Below are positions 17,676 through 27,272 of a DNA stretch of 64,000 nucleotides, in pieces. This stretch comes from Opitutales bacterium (GTDB lineage: Bacteria; Verrucomicrobiota; Verrucomicrobiia; Opitutales; Intestinicryptomonadaceae): NCBI GenBank assembly GCA_015061945.1, contig SUVP01000002.1, positions 248,001-312,000 on the forward strand. The letters run 5' to 3'. The position numbers and the translations under genes were made by a program. How positions within the stretch are numbered: position 1 is the first letter of the stretch; every line of letters starts with the position of its first letter. The notes beneath the pieces are model-generated. The model was not told the DNA's origin. It searched no databases and was given only the letters and a program-made list of their open reading frames with translations.

Positions 17676-18689
17676 ATGAATTTATTAAGTCTTTTTAGTG
17701 GATGTGGAGGTCTAGATTTGGGCTTTGAAAAAGCAGGCTTTTCAATACCACTTGCAAATGAGTTTGATTCTACTATTTGGAAAACCTTTGAGCAAAATCA
17801 TAAAAGAACAAAGTTATTGCGAGAAGATATCAGAAAATTAAAAGAAACTGATATCCCAGGTGAAATTGACGGCATTATAGGAGGTCCACCATGTCAATCT
17901 TGGTCTGAAGCAGGCGGTTTAAAAGGTATAGACGATGCGAGAGGTCAACTTTTTTACGATTATATTAGAATTTTACGTTGGAAAAAACCTAAATTTTTTC
18001 TTGCCGAAAATGTTAGTGGAATGCTGGCGAATAGGCATTCTAATGCAGTTAAGAATATTTTAGAACTATTTACTGAAAGTGGCTACGATGTTTCTCTTAC
18101 ACTAGTAAATGCTAAAGATTATGGTGTTGCCCAAGAACGTAAACGCGTTTTTTACATTGGTTTTAGAAATGATTTAAAAATAGATTTTAAATTTCCAGAG
18201 GGTTCTACGAAGGATGATTCAAAAAAAATAACTCTTAAAGATGTTATTTGGGATTTAAAAGATACTGCGATCCCTGCAGCACCCTTAAACCACAAAAATC
18301 CAAATGCAATAAACAATAATGAATATTTTACTGGAGCATATTCTCCAATATTCATGAGTAGAAACAGAGTTAAGTCTTGGGACGAGCAAGCCTTTACAGT
18401 TCAAGCATCAGGAAGACAATGTCAACTTCATCCTCAAGCTCCTAAAATGCAAAAAGTTGAAAAGAACAAACAAGAGTTTGTAAAAGGGCAAGAACATCTT
18501 TACAGGCGAATGACAATTAGAGAAGTTGCAAGAATACAAGGATTTCCAGATAGTTTTAAATTTTTTTATAATTACGTTAATGACGGATATAAAATGATAG
18601 GGAATGCAGTACCAGTCAACCTAGCGTATGAAATTGCATGCTCTATAAAACAAGCATTAGAAGGAAGAAATCGTGAGCAATCAAAGTAA
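17676..18689 (+). CDS. DNA (cytosine-5) methyltransferase, M.HaeIII-like, predicted target GGCC
   Basis: 337 residues. All C5-methyltransferase motifs are present in order: [14 protein letters not shown] (AdoMet), [13 protein letters not shown] (catalytic PCQ), LAENVSG (ENV), [12 protein letters not shown] (QxRxR), and [11 protein letters not shown] at the end. The target-recognition part ([35 protein letters not shown]) is very close to what I remember of M.HaeIII, which methylates the inner cytosine of GGCC. I chose ATG 17676 (MNLLSLFSG) as in M.HaeIII; ATG 17670 two codons upstream is possible. It overlaps the endonuclease start by 17 bp. Confidence 0.92.
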   Translation: MNLLSLFSGCGGLDLGFEKAGFSIPLANEFDSTIWKTFEQNHKRTKLLREDIRKLKETDIPGEIDGIIGGPPCQSWSEAGGLKGIDDARGQLFYDYIRILRWKKPKFFLAENVSGMLANRHSNAVKNILELFTESGYDVSLTLVNAKDYGVAQERKRVFYIGFRNDLKIDFKFPEGSTKDDSKKITLKDVIWDLKDTAIPAAPLNHKNPNAINNNEYFTGAYSPIFMSRNRVKSWDEQAFTVQASGRQCQLHPQAPKMQKVEKNKQEFVKGQEHLYRRMTIREVARIQGFPDSFKFFYNYVNDGYKMIGNAVPVNLAYEIACSIKQALEGRNREQSK

Positions 18690-19635
18690 TGCAATTGGTA
18701 GAGCATACGAATATGCTTGTATAACATCTTTATACAATGCGATAAAGCATATAAGGGACGTTGAAATAGTAGAAGATAGTGCATTTCAACATACTAAAAT
18801 GGAGTGGGATAATATGAATACCTCCATGCAAGCAAAACTTCGTTATGGAGCCGATGCAATTATACAAACTCTATTTGAATTAGAACCCATGATAATAGAG
18901 GAAGCAAATGACACACTTTCTCTTCAAATTCAGCAGGATGGCATGGGAGAAGAAGGTGATGTTCGTGATTTGTTGATAGTAAGAAGTTCTCAGAATTGGG
19001 AAATTGGATTAAGTTTAAAACATAATCATTTTGCAGTAAAACATAGTCGATTATCTGCAAATATTGATTTTGGAGAGAAGTGGTACGGAAACAAATGTTC
19101 CCAGGAATATTGGAATAAGATTAAGCCAATATTTGATAAATTAAGAAAAGATAAGGATGAAGGACGAAAATGGAATGAAATGCCGGATAAATCTAAATCA
19201 GTCTATATTCCTTTATTGAAGGCTTTTAAAGAAGAAGTATTAAAAGCAAGCACTTCTCCAAATGTCCCACAAAAATTAGTAGAATATCTACTTGGAAAGT
19301 TTGATTTTTATAAAGCAGTTTCCATTGATAAAGATGAATCAACTCTCTTATATTCTTACAATTTACATGGGACATTAAACAAACCCTCAAAAACAGAAAA
19401 ATCTAAAATCTCACTTCCTATTGTTTTATTGCCAACTAGAATCGTTTCCTTAGAAATGAAACCTAATAGCGATAATACTCTTGAAATGTATATGGATAAT
19501 GGCTGGCAATTTTCCTTTAGAATACATAACGCTTCAACCAAAGTTGAGCCAAGTTTGAAATTCGATATTCAGATAGTTGGAATACCTACAACTATTACTT
19601 TATTTTCGTGCAAGTGGATTTTATCCAAAAAATAA
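18673..19635 (+). CDS. HaeIII-family type II restriction endonuclease, predicted to cut GGCC
   Basis: 320 residues starting at GTG 18673 behind [23 protein letters not shown] near the N terminus, [19 protein letters not shown] (about residues 96-115) and [16 protein letters not shown] resemble the HaeIII endonuclease family; the D...E-x-S-x-K arrangement in this segment is the likely metal-binding core. Paired with the M.HaeIII-like methyltransferase by a 17-bp overlap, it should cleave unmethylated GGCC in incoming DNA. The frame is full length and uninterrupted, so the system is probably active. The gene is AT-rich compared with the flanking core genes, suggesting transfer. Confidence 0.88.
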   Translation: MSNQSNAIGRAYEYACITSLYNAIKHIRDVEIVEDSAFQHTKMEWDNMNTSMQAKLRYGADAIIQTLFELEPMIIEEANDTLSLQIQQDGMGEEGDVRDLLIVRSSQNWEIGLSLKHNHFAVKHSRLSANIDFGEKWYGNKCSQEYWNKIKPIFDKLRKDKDEGRKWNEMPDKSKSVYIPLLKAFKEEVLKASTSPNVPQKLVEYLLGKFDFYKAVSIDKDESTLLYSYNLHGTLNKPSKTEKSKISLPIVLLPTRIVSLEMKPNSDNTLEMYMDNGWQFSFRIHNASTKVEPSLKFDIQIVGIPTTITLFSCKWILSKK

Positions 19636-19726
19636 TGTAATTTATGAAAGAAGCTCTCTTTGGTATTTTACCATTCCTTTTGAGAACGAAGTTGACTTTT
19701 TCTAATATTTCATCTGCTCCATCTAA

Positions 19727-20302
19727 AAAAAATTTCGCTCGTTCAAAGGATATAGGAGTATAGTAAGAAGATGTTTTCCTAAAGCCAAGATAGTAGCGGA
19801 TAGGTTTCATGTGATAAGATTGATAGGATATCATTTTATGGAATTTTGCAAGCAAGCCCAAGAAGAAGTAAAGTGGAATCGGAAACTAACGTATCCGTTA
19901 AGGAAGCGTTCTGATAGGTTAAAAGCTGAAGAGCGAGAGAGATTGAAAGGGTTTTTTGAGGAAAATCCAGCGATAAAGTTAGCATACGAGTTTAAAGATA
20001 AACTGTGTAAGCTATTAAATAAGAAACATCAGACAGTAAGGCAATGTAAGGAAAATATAAAGGAACTAAAAAGAATGATAAAAACGATGAAATACGATAC
20101 TCCTGTGGAGTTTGAGCATTTAGCAAAAACAATAAGCGAATGGTTTAGTCCGATAATCAGGATGTGGCGATTTACTAAAAACAACTCGATAACCGAAGGT
20201 TTCCATAGAAAAATGAAACTAATACAACGAATAGCTTATGGTTATAAAAACTTCCAAAATTATAGATTAAGGGTATTAGGCCTATGCGGTATATTTCATT
20301 AA
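19727..20302 (+). pseudogene. 5'-truncated ISL3-family transposase
   Basis: The open frame begins after TAA 19724-19726 without a proper start codon. It encodes FRSFKGYRSIVRRCFPKAK and IVADRFHVIRLIGYHF, then the C-terminal part of an ISL3 DDE transposase up to residue ~190 (WRFTKNNSITEGFHRKMK with the final acidic residue). The N-terminal zinc finger, helix-turn-helix and first catalytic Asp are missing, so the element cannot move on its own. The GTG at 19811 is an internal codon, not a start. I did not find matching terminal inverted repeats. It lies directly behind the restriction endonuclease and supports acquisition of that island. Confidence 0.8.
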
Positions 20303-20343
20303 AATCCACTCTCTTTGGAGTTGCCCCGAATAGTGATTATAAA

Positions 20344-20381
20344 ACAAAAAAAATCTAACACGGTTCGTGTTAGATTTTTTT
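20344..20381. terminator. Bidirectional terminator after tRNA-Leu
   Basis: A perfect 10-bp stem AATCTAACAC (20352-20361) with GTGTTAGATT (20367-20376), loop GGTTC, flanked by an A-run on the left and a T-run on the right, so it can work on both strands. It ends tRNA-Leu transcription (minus). Confidence 0.85.
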
Positions 20382-20383
20382 GG

Positions 20384-20467
20384 TACCTGGAGAGGGGGTC
20401 GAACCCTCACGATCGTGAAATCGGCGGATTTTGAGTCCGCTGCGTCTGCCAATTCCGCCATCCAGGC
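20384..20467 (-). tRNA. tRNA-Leu (anticodon CAA)
   Basis: 84 nt with a long variable arm (CGATTTCACGATCG), as expected for class II tRNAs. The anticodon arm is GCGGA-CTCAAAA-TCCGC with CAA at positions 34-36. The acceptor stem is GCCTGGA/TCCAGGT with discriminator A; CCA is not encoded. Confidence 0.95.
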
Positions 20468-20536
20468 ATTTCAAATTGTGAAGTTTTAAGAAAGCCTTTT
20501 TTTTCGACTCTTGTCAACACCTTTTTGCAATTTTTT

Positions 20537-22192
20537 TTAATCTTTTAGCAATGCACTCAAATATGGTATCAGTTGCTTCTTGCGACTCACTATCTTCGGA
20601 AGTTCGAAAACCTCACGTTCAGAGTCTTTTGCATAATTTATACGCGACGCAAATTCATCGGCTCCGCAAAGCATCAACAATGAGTCTTGCGTCGAAACAT
20701 TTGTGATAAACAAAGCAGAAAAATACAAATTATGTGCCTTTCGATATCTCTCAAGTGCCGTCCGCAACTCTTCCAATTTTGAGTTGAAGTGTGAAAAATC
20801 CAATTCTTCGATTTGCGAAACCGAGAATTCAACGTCGCCTTCGCTATATATTTTGCAGTCGGCAAGCACGACATCATCGGCTGTATTCGAGAGAATCACA
20901 CTGTCGCCACTGAAAACATAGTCTGCAAGTTGAGCTCCACTTATGCCGATTATTTTTGAAAGTGCCTCGATTTCTTCGGCATCTTCCGATGTCGCTGTCG
21001 GACTTTTCAAATTCAAAGTATCGCAAACTATCCCGCTACAAAGCAATCCCGCCGTACGTTTATCGATTTTCAATCCGCTTCTACGGAACATCGAGCTGAT
21101 TATTGTGCAGGTTGAGCCAACTGGTTTATTCAAGAATAAAATCGGCGATTGTGTCGATGCCGAGCCGAGCCTGTGGTGGTCGATTATCTCGATAATATCA
21201 GCCTCCTCTGCCCCTCTGACTGCTTGCGAAAGTTCGTTATGGTCGACAAGCACGAGCTTTTGTTTTGGCAAATTGATAAGGTCGGTATTCGAGAACAAGC
21301 CTTGTAATTTTTTGTTTTCGTCGCAAACGTATATTGTTCTGCCGAAGTACGCTTTTGCTTTTGAAGAAACTTTTGAAAGTGGATAATCGCTTCGGAGAAT
21401 TGTGAGATCTTTACGCATCAACGGCAACGCACGAGTCGCCATTCTGACGAGCAATGCGGTTGTCGCACTATCGTACGGGCAAGAAAGAACGCTGACTTTT
21501 TTAGCACGAGCCATCTCCAAAACTGCGTCGTCGATATCATAACCGCCAGTGATTATTATCGCACGCACGCCCATTTGCACCGCCTTAATTTGAATATCAA
21601 ATCTGTCGCCGACAACAATCAAATTCTGCTCCGGACGCAACTGTTCCTTATGGATAAACGATCCAAAAGTTGACACTTCCATTGCACCAATTCGCACATA
21701 CATATCTTCGGGCTTTTCGGCTTCAAAAATGCAATGTGTTGTTGCGTTGAGAGTCTTGACGATGTCGTTAAGAGTTGCTGTTACCCGACGCACTTCTTTT
21801 GCAGATTTCGGGTGTGGAATAAAAAATTCGCCGAGGTCGAATACTGACACTTCGCCAAGAAGCTTGTTATTTTCGTCGATTAGCGGAATTGAACGAAGGT
21901 CGTGCTTATCGATTGCACCCATAACTGAAAAGCACGATGCGTCGGCATTCATTTTGATGATGTCGGTTTTCATAACATCGCCAGTGCGAAGTCTGACATC
22001 GCCAACGAACTTTGGCAGATGTGCATTAAACTTTTCAAGAACTCTATCTATACGCGTATTCGAGTTCCCGCAACGTGCCGCACAAAAGCCCTTCTCGCCG
22101 ATAAGCTCTTTATATTTCTCGTATGCGAGTGCCGAGCAAATTGAATCAACATCGGGATTTTTGTGTCCAATAATGTAAGTAATTTCCTGCAT
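20537..22192 (-). CDS. ppaC: CBS-domain family II inorganic pyrophosphatase (Mn/Co-dependent)
   Basis: 551 residues. The DHH domain starts with IIGHKNPDVDSICSALAY (residues 7-24) and continues after an insert with VLVDHNE and IIDHHRLG; the DHHA2 domain forms the C terminus. The insert (about 70-300) carries two CBS half-domains and a DRTGG domain, which in this family bind adenine nucleotides and diadenosine polyphosphates to control activity. The enzyme hydrolyses pyrophosphate to phosphate in the cytoplasm. The standard form is about 310 residues, so the extra length is the regulatory insert. Single gene, 70 bp from tRNA-Leu. Confidence 0.93.
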   Translation of the reverse strand: MQEITYIIGHKNPDVDSICSALAYEKYKELIGEKGFCAARCGNSNTRIDRVLEKFNAHLPKFVGDVRLRTGDVMKTDIIKMNADASCFSVMGAIDKHDLRSIPLIDENNKLLGEVSVFDLGEFFIPHPKSAKEVRRVTATLNDIVKTLNATTHCIFEAEKPEDMYVRIGAMEVSTFGSFIHKEQLRPEQNLIVVGDRFDIQIKAVQMGVRAIIITGGYDIDDAVLEMARAKKVSVLSCPYDSATTALLVRMATRALPLMRKDLTILRSDYPLSKVSSKAKAYFGRTIYVCDENKKLQGLFSNTDLINLPKQKLVLVDHNELSQAVRGAEEADIIEIIDHHRLGSASTQSPILFLNKPVGSTCTIISSMFRRSGLKIDKRTAGLLCSGIVCDTLNLKSPTATSEDAEEIEALSKIIGISGAQLADYVFSGDSVILSNTADDVVLADCKIYSEGDVEFSVSQIEELDFSHFNSKLEELRTALERYRKAHNLYFSALFITNVSTQDSLLMLCGADEFASRINYAKDSEREVFELPKIVSRKKQLIPYLSALLKD

Positions 22193-22211
22193 ATTTTTAG
22201 ATAAGCGAGTT

Positions 22212-25200
22212 TTAATTATTTTTTATCGGAAGAATATCGCAAGGTTTTATTTGAACTTTGCCGACTATGCCCGACTTAAAAAGTTTGTCGGTTTTTCGCC
22301 AAGCAGTAGTCCAATCTGACGATGTAAATCTTTTAGATTCCGATTTTGTTTCGCCTTGCACAACCCAATTTTGCAAGGATTCTTGAGGATAATGAGCATC
22401 GCCAATAAGCCTATTTACCCACAAGTTTGCTACTTTTATCTTTATGATATTTTTACCTTCTTTCAGATATTTTGTAATATCGCATCTGTATGGATATTTC
22501 CAAAGAGTCTGAACAAATTTGCCGTTAATTTCTACTTCTGCTATATTATAAATTTCGTCAAATTTCAAAATCAACTTACGATTTTCTTTGATATAATTCG
22601 ACGGAATTTCTATTTCTTTCTCGTATTGCATCGTACCAGAAAAATATTTTACGCCATCAATTTTAGACTCTGAAAGCGACTGAGTTTTTGTAAGTTTTAT
22701 TGAATCGGGAGCACCTCGATTTTTTTGGAAACGAACAATCCAATCATTAGAAATATCTAACGGTTCGGGCAAATTTTCTACCTTAAGCGAAAACTTTGTT
22801 TTGTCTTGGCATTCGCCTTTTGCTGTTCCATTTTCTTCAAAGCACACAGCAAGCTTATCGCCCTCTACCCCTGTATAAATCAGCTTTTCGGGGACATTAT
22901 CGACAAGCCTTAACAAAGTATTTTCGGCAAGCACTACATTTTTTTCTTTGCCGTTCACACTATATTTCAGATACAATTTCTTCACATTAAAAGGCGACGG
23001 ATCGCAACCAAACGTTTTGTTTGCAACCCATATTTCGCTTGCGATATTTTTCTTCAGCAAACCTGCTACATCAACAAATTGATTCTTCGCTTTATTGCCG
23101 TATTTAGCTTCGATAATTTCTATTTTTGCCTCTGTTTGTTTTTGCGAAGTTTCAAAATCTACAACACCCTGTTCTTGTCCGTTTACAAACACGATGAATT
23201 TCGATTCGTTCGCTCTAAAATAGAGTGGTACTTCAACACCTGACGCAATTTTTTTATACTCTGCGATATTTTCAATCTTCCCTGTGTCAGCGTCCCAAAG
23301 TTGCGGTATTTTCCCGTTTGCGACATTAAAAAAGATTTTTTTATTAAATGAATTTTTCGACGGATTTGAAATGTAGAAGATATCGTGCGTACCATTTGTC
23401 CGACAAACCGTAAGCATATTTTTTGCTATACATCTGGGCGAAACCTTTAATTTAATCAAGGTACCAAGCACAGAACCTTTTGTAAAAAGTTTACCTTTGC
23501 CAATACTTTTAACCGATTCGCCACCGTCCCAAATGCGTGCTACGATGGCGTCGAACTCTGTTTTATCATCGGCAAGCGACGGCGAGTCAACTGGGCGTTC
23601 AGCCAAAATATTTGCACCATCTGCGACGAGTTTTTCAATCGCCTTAATTTTTTCAATCGTATTCAAACGATTTTTTTCAACGACGAGCAATTCATACGAC
23701 GCACCATTTTTTGAAGCTTTTATTTTTCCATTCTCGACAAAGAGAACATCGCCTAAATCTTCAACCGAACAAATATCGTAATCAAAACCTGCACTAATTA
23801 TTGACGTATTCACTGGTGCGTCCCACTTTGAATTTGGCGATGATGTCGGTGGAACAATCAAAACTTGTTTCAACGCTCGCCCTGTTTGCAACAACGTTTG
23901 CGACCTATTTACATACGACACCCATGCCTTACCCATTTGCCACCATGTGTTGAGTCGGTGTAAATCGGAACCGTGTTTGCCGAGCGTAAAACCAGGTCCT
24001 GCGTTGAATGGTTGATGAACGTATGTGTGCATAATAAACGAGTTCACGCCCATTGCCCATGCATTATCGCCGTAAATTTTCAGCTCTGCAGGGTCGATAC
24101 TCCAGCGTCCGTTTTGATATGTTGATGTGAACGATTCCGTTCCGCAACGTTTCTTTCCGTAGAGGCTTGCGATGCTCGACACCGATTTTGACGGCGGTTT
24201 TTGACGTACCCAAAATTCAGATACAGGAAAGTCAAAATATCTCGATGCTCGGAAATTATCGAAAGGTCCGCCGTATGATTCGACGATAGAGACCAATCCA
24301 TTTTTTTTGCAAAGTGCGTGGAAGTAATCGAAGTAATTTTCGCAAAAGAGTTCCGATACTGTCTTTTGCAAATCGTACAAAAATTTTTCGCTCTGCTTTT
24401 CGTCGCCGACGATATATCCGAACACGCAAGGCAGATATTTTATAATGTCGTACCCACGACGTTTTTTAAATTCGGCATCAAAGCCTTCTGTCCAATTTTG
24501 TCCGCCAACTTCATAGCTATCGATTGTCGCATAACGCAAACTTCCGCCTAACCATTTTTGCATTTTGCCCATATAGTGCTCCCAATGGGCGTCGAGTCCA
24601 CGTTTGGATAGTTTATCGCACTCTAATCCAGTAAGCGAACTTGGAGCATTTTTTGCACCAGTAGTTGTATAACCGATTCGCAAAATTCGCCAATTTCCTG
24701 CTGGTAAATCGGCAACAAGCGTACCGTCGGGATTCATTTTTTCGGCCAAATTTACAATGTTATTTAACGCAACGCCTTTGGCAATTTTTCCTTTCGGCTC
24801 CGAGTATCCATAACTGCTGGTGATTGATATTTTCTTATCGACATCGCGTATCATCGCATCTTGAAGAAGATTTATTGAACGCAAAGAGATGTCGTATCGT
24901 TTATTGAAAAATTCGGGGAATTCGCGTGGAGTAAAATCAAATTTATAAAATTTTGCCGATACATTTTTTCCAAAAGATAAAAATTTTGGAGTACCTTTAT
25001 CTTTGAATGATGCGATAGATGTTTTTGCGATTTCTTTGAATTGTTTGCCGTCGTCAGAAACGGAAATAGCTATGTTTATGTAAACATGCACTGGGTTAAA
25101 TTCAAACTTTGCAAACTCTGCCGAGTATGGCTTTTCAAATTCAAACACGACACTTCCGCCTTTATTTGTAGCAGTCGGGATTGTCAGCGATTTTGTCGCA

Positions 25201-25766
25201 AAGATATTTTCGGCACCAGCAAGTGTTGAAGTAATTTTGGGCAACGGCATTTTCTCTTTTGCTGGAAGTGCGAGAACTGCAACATCTCCATAAAAATTCA
25301 GCAAGCTATGCGGTTTTGGAAGCACGATATTAACGCTACCGCCCTCGACAATCACTTCTGAAGCAGTCAATTTTTTCATCGAGTCTTCGACCTTAATCCA
25401 AGGTCCGCCAGAGCTTGACCAACCTGTGCAGTTGTGCATACCAAGTTTTATTCCGCAACGTTTTGCTTCGTGTCCCAAATGTTTCATCATTTCTTCCCAT
25501 TCGGGAGACATCAGTTTTACGGGATTCTTAAATTGTTTTGGAGCCCCTCCTCCTATCGCAAAAATGTGTGCCGATTCATAACCGATATCACGCATTGCCT
25601 CCATATCTGCTGTTATGCCCTCTTTTGTTATCATCGCACTGGTAAAGTGATACCATGTTCCAGCTCGTGCTAAATCTTTTGGATTTTCAAAATCCTTTTG
25701 CAGATTGTTCGCAAAAACGTTTAAAACAAAAGTCAATAGCAATAAAATTAAAGAAAAATTCTTCAT
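22212..25766 (-). CDS. Secreted GH106-like alpha-L-rhamnosidase
   Basis: 1184 residues from ATG 25766 (MKNFSLILLLLTFVLNVFA is a clear signal peptide; the frame opens 15 codons earlier). The start of the mature protein (WYHFTSAMITKEGITADMEA, then IFAIGGG and MHNCTGWSSSGGPWI) matches the N-terminal barrel of GH106, as do the long central part and the C-terminal galactose-binding-like sandwich (EIPSNYIKENRKLILKFDEIY). GH106 enzymes remove alpha-L-rhamnose, including from complex pectins. The gene is separated from the upstream transporter by a terminator, so it has its own promoter within about 80 bp. Together with the three GH78-like genes it makes four rhamnosidase-type enzymes in 17 kb. Confidence 0.8.
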   Translation of the reverse strand: MKNFSLILLLLTFVLNVFANNLQKDFENPKDLARAGTWYHFTSAMITKEGITADMEAMRDIGYESAHIFAIGGGAPKQFKNPVKLMSPEWEEMMKHLGHEAKRCGIKLGMHNCTGWSSSGGPWIKVEDSMKKLTASEVIVEGGSVNIVLPKPHSLLNFYGDVAVLALPAKEKMPLPKITSTLAGAENIFATKSLTIPTATNKGGSVVFEFEKPYSAEFAKFEFNPVHVYINIAISVSDDGKQFKEIAKTSIASFKDKGTPKFLSFGKNVSAKFYKFDFTPREFPEFFNKRYDISLRSINLLQDAMIRDVDKKISITSSYGYSEPKGKIAKGVALNNIVNLAEKMNPDGTLVADLPAGNWRILRIGYTTTGAKNAPSSLTGLECDKLSKRGLDAHWEHYMGKMQKWLGGSLRYATIDSYEVGGQNWTEGFDAEFKKRRGYDIIKYLPCVFGYIVGDEKQSEKFLYDLQKTVSELFCENYFDYFHALCKKNGLVSIVESYGGPFDNFRASRYFDFPVSEFWVRQKPPSKSVSSIASLYGKKRCGTESFTSTYQNGRWSIDPAELKIYGDNAWAMGVNSFIMHTYVHQPFNAGPGFTLGKHGSDLHRLNTWWQMGKAWVSYVNRSQTLLQTGRALKQVLIVPPTSSPNSKWDAPVNTSIISAGFDYDICSVEDLGDVLFVENGKIKASKNGASYELLVVEKNRLNTIEKIKAIEKLVADGANILAERPVDSPSLADDKTEFDAIVARIWDGGESVKSIGKGKLFTKGSVLGTLIKLKVSPRCIAKNMLTVCRTNGTHDIFYISNPSKNSFNKKIFFNVANGKIPQLWDADTGKIENIAEYKKIASGVEVPLYFRANESKFIVFVNGQEQGVVDFETSQKQTEAKIEIIEAKYGNKAKNQFVDVAGLLKKNIASEIWVANKTFGCDPSPFNVKKLYLKYSVNGKEKNVVLAENTLLRLVDNVPEKLIYTGVEGDKLAVCFEENGTAKGECQDKTKFSLKVENLPEPLDISNDWIVRFQKNRGAPDSIKLTKTQSLSESKIDGVKYFSGTMQYEKEIEIPSNYIKENRKLILKFDEIYNIAEVEINGKFVQTLWKYPYRCDITKYLKEGKNIIKIKVANLWVNRLIGDAHYPQESLQNWVVQGETKSESKRFTSSDWTTAWRKTDKLFKSGIVGKVQIKPCDILPIKNN

Positions 25767-25847
25767 AAAAAAGTTAAGCTTAAAAGTAAAAATTAAAAGT
25801 AAAAATGCCATTTTGGAATTTTTCCGTTTTAGTGGTATTTTGTCAAA

Positions 25848-25877
25848 TTAAAAAAGGACACCCTTGCGAGTGTCCTT
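25848..25877 (-). terminator. Terminator of the galM-GRE-transporter operon
   Basis: AAGGACAC (25854-25861) pairs with GTGTCCTT (25870-25877); on the minus strand it is followed by T residues. It lies 19 bp after the transporter stop codon. Confidence 0.8.
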
Positions 25878-25895
25878 CTTAAAAATTTGCTTATA

Positions 25896-27254
25896 TTAAG
25901 CCGTTAATTCTTTCTGAATTTGTTCCAGTGATTTGTCTTTTGTTTCGGGAATTTTCAGAGCGAAGAAGAATGTCAAGATTGACATCAGACCGAAGAATCC
26001 GAATAACAAACCTGAGTAATTTTCGGCAAAGATTGGGAAAATCCAAGTAATACCTGCACACCAGAACCAGTGTGTCATACTGCCCAAAACTTGACCTTTT
26101 GCACGAACGCTTGTCGGGAATACTTCCGATATAAGCACCCAAATTGTCGCTCCAAGCGACATCGCAAACGATGCCAAAAAGCCCATCAAACAAATCATCA
26201 TATAGAGTCCGCCGAACATCTCTCCAAGCTGATATTTAGCTCCCCACAACGTTGGCAGACTCGGATACTCAAAGCCAAGTGCAACAGCGAACAAGAAGAA
26301 TGTCATAGACACTGAACCAGCGAAGAGCAAGACACGTCTGCCGAGCTTGTCGATAAGCACCATACCGAGCATCGTAAAGATGAGGTTTGTTATACCCAAC
26401 GGAATTGATTGCAACATCGCCGATTCTTGAAGTACGCCCGACGACGCAATAATACGTGGTGCATAATAATTGATAGCGTTGATACCCGACAACTGATTGA
26501 GCGTTGCAACCAAAAACGCAATCGCAATCGGCTTCCAATATTTAAATTGGAAAAGACGTTCGCCCATTTGCGTATTTGCAAGCGACAATTTGATGTCGTC
26601 AAGTTCAACCGAAACGTCTTCGCCACCGATTGATTCCAACACGCTCTTGGCTTTTTCTTCACGATTTTTCATCACAAGCCAACGTGGAGATTCTGGAATT
26701 GTAAAAAGCAATACCGCAAACAAGAGTGCCGGAATGCCTTCTACACCGAGCATCCAAAGCCAATCGTTTGGAATACCGAACAAGAAATAATTTGAAATGT
26801 ACGCACTGACCAAACCTAACACGATATTGAATTGGAAGAACGCAACAAATCTCCCACGCCATTTTGCTGGCGATATTTCTGCGATATACATAGGTCCGAC
26901 AACCGACGACGCACCAACTGCCAACCCACCAAGGAATCGGAAGAATACAAACGAGTACCAGTTGACAATTAACGCACAGCCCATCGCTGAAATGAAGTAG
27001 AAATATGCAATCCACTTCAAGCTTTCAAGACGACCAAATCTTTCGGCTGGCTTACCGCAAAACAACGCACCAATCAGCGTACCGATAATTGCCGATGCCA
27101 TTGTGAAGCCGTGCATAAAGCCACTTAAGCCATACACTTCTTTTATATTTTTTTCTGCTCCTGAAATCACGACTGTATCGAAGCCAAAGAGAAAACCTCC
27201 AAGCGACGCAACAAACGCAACCCAGAACATAAACTTTTTTATGTCAGTATTCAT
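25896..27254 (-). CDS. MFS sugar porter (XylE-like)
   Basis: 452 residues, about 12 membrane helices. Sugar-porter signatures are present: GFLFGFDTVVISGA in helix 1, the RFGRLESLKW loop between helices 2 and 3, PESPRWL after helix 6, QLSGINAINYYAP in helix 7 and PETKDKSLE at the C terminus. QLSGINAI is the sugar-contact motif of the GLUT/XylE group. Members are proton symporters or facilitators for monosaccharides. It is 18 bp downstream of the glycyl-radical enzyme gene, so it likely imports the substrate, or the sugar precursor, used by that operon. Confidence 0.88.
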   Translation of the reverse strand: MNTDIKKFMFWVAFVASLGGFLFGFDTVVISGAEKNIKEVYGLSGFMHGFTMASAIIGTLIGALFCGKPAERFGRLESLKWIAYFYFISAMGCALIVNWYSFVFFRFLGGLAVGASSVVGPMYIAEISPAKWRGRFVAFFQFNIVLGLVSAYISNYFLFGIPNDWLWMLGVEGIPALLFAVLLFTIPESPRWLVMKNREEKAKSVLESIGGEDVSVELDDIKLSLANTQMGERLFQFKYWKPIAIAFLVATLNQLSGINAINYYAPRIIASSGVLQESAMLQSIPLGITNLIFTMLGMVLIDKLGRRVLLFAGSVSMTFFLFAVALGFEYPSLPTLWGAKYQLGEMFGGLYMMICLMGFLASFAMSLGATIWVLISEVFPTSVRAKGQVLGSMTHWFWCAGITWIFPIFAENYSGLLFGFFGLMSILTFFFALKIPETKDKSLEQIQKELTA

Positions 27255-27272
27255 ATAGGTATTTTTTTTGAT

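Noticed and set aside
19636-20343. Intact ISL3 element with terminal inverted repeats
   Set aside because: CTCTCTTTGG occurs near both ends of the region but in direct, not inverted, orientation, and the transposase N terminus is missing.
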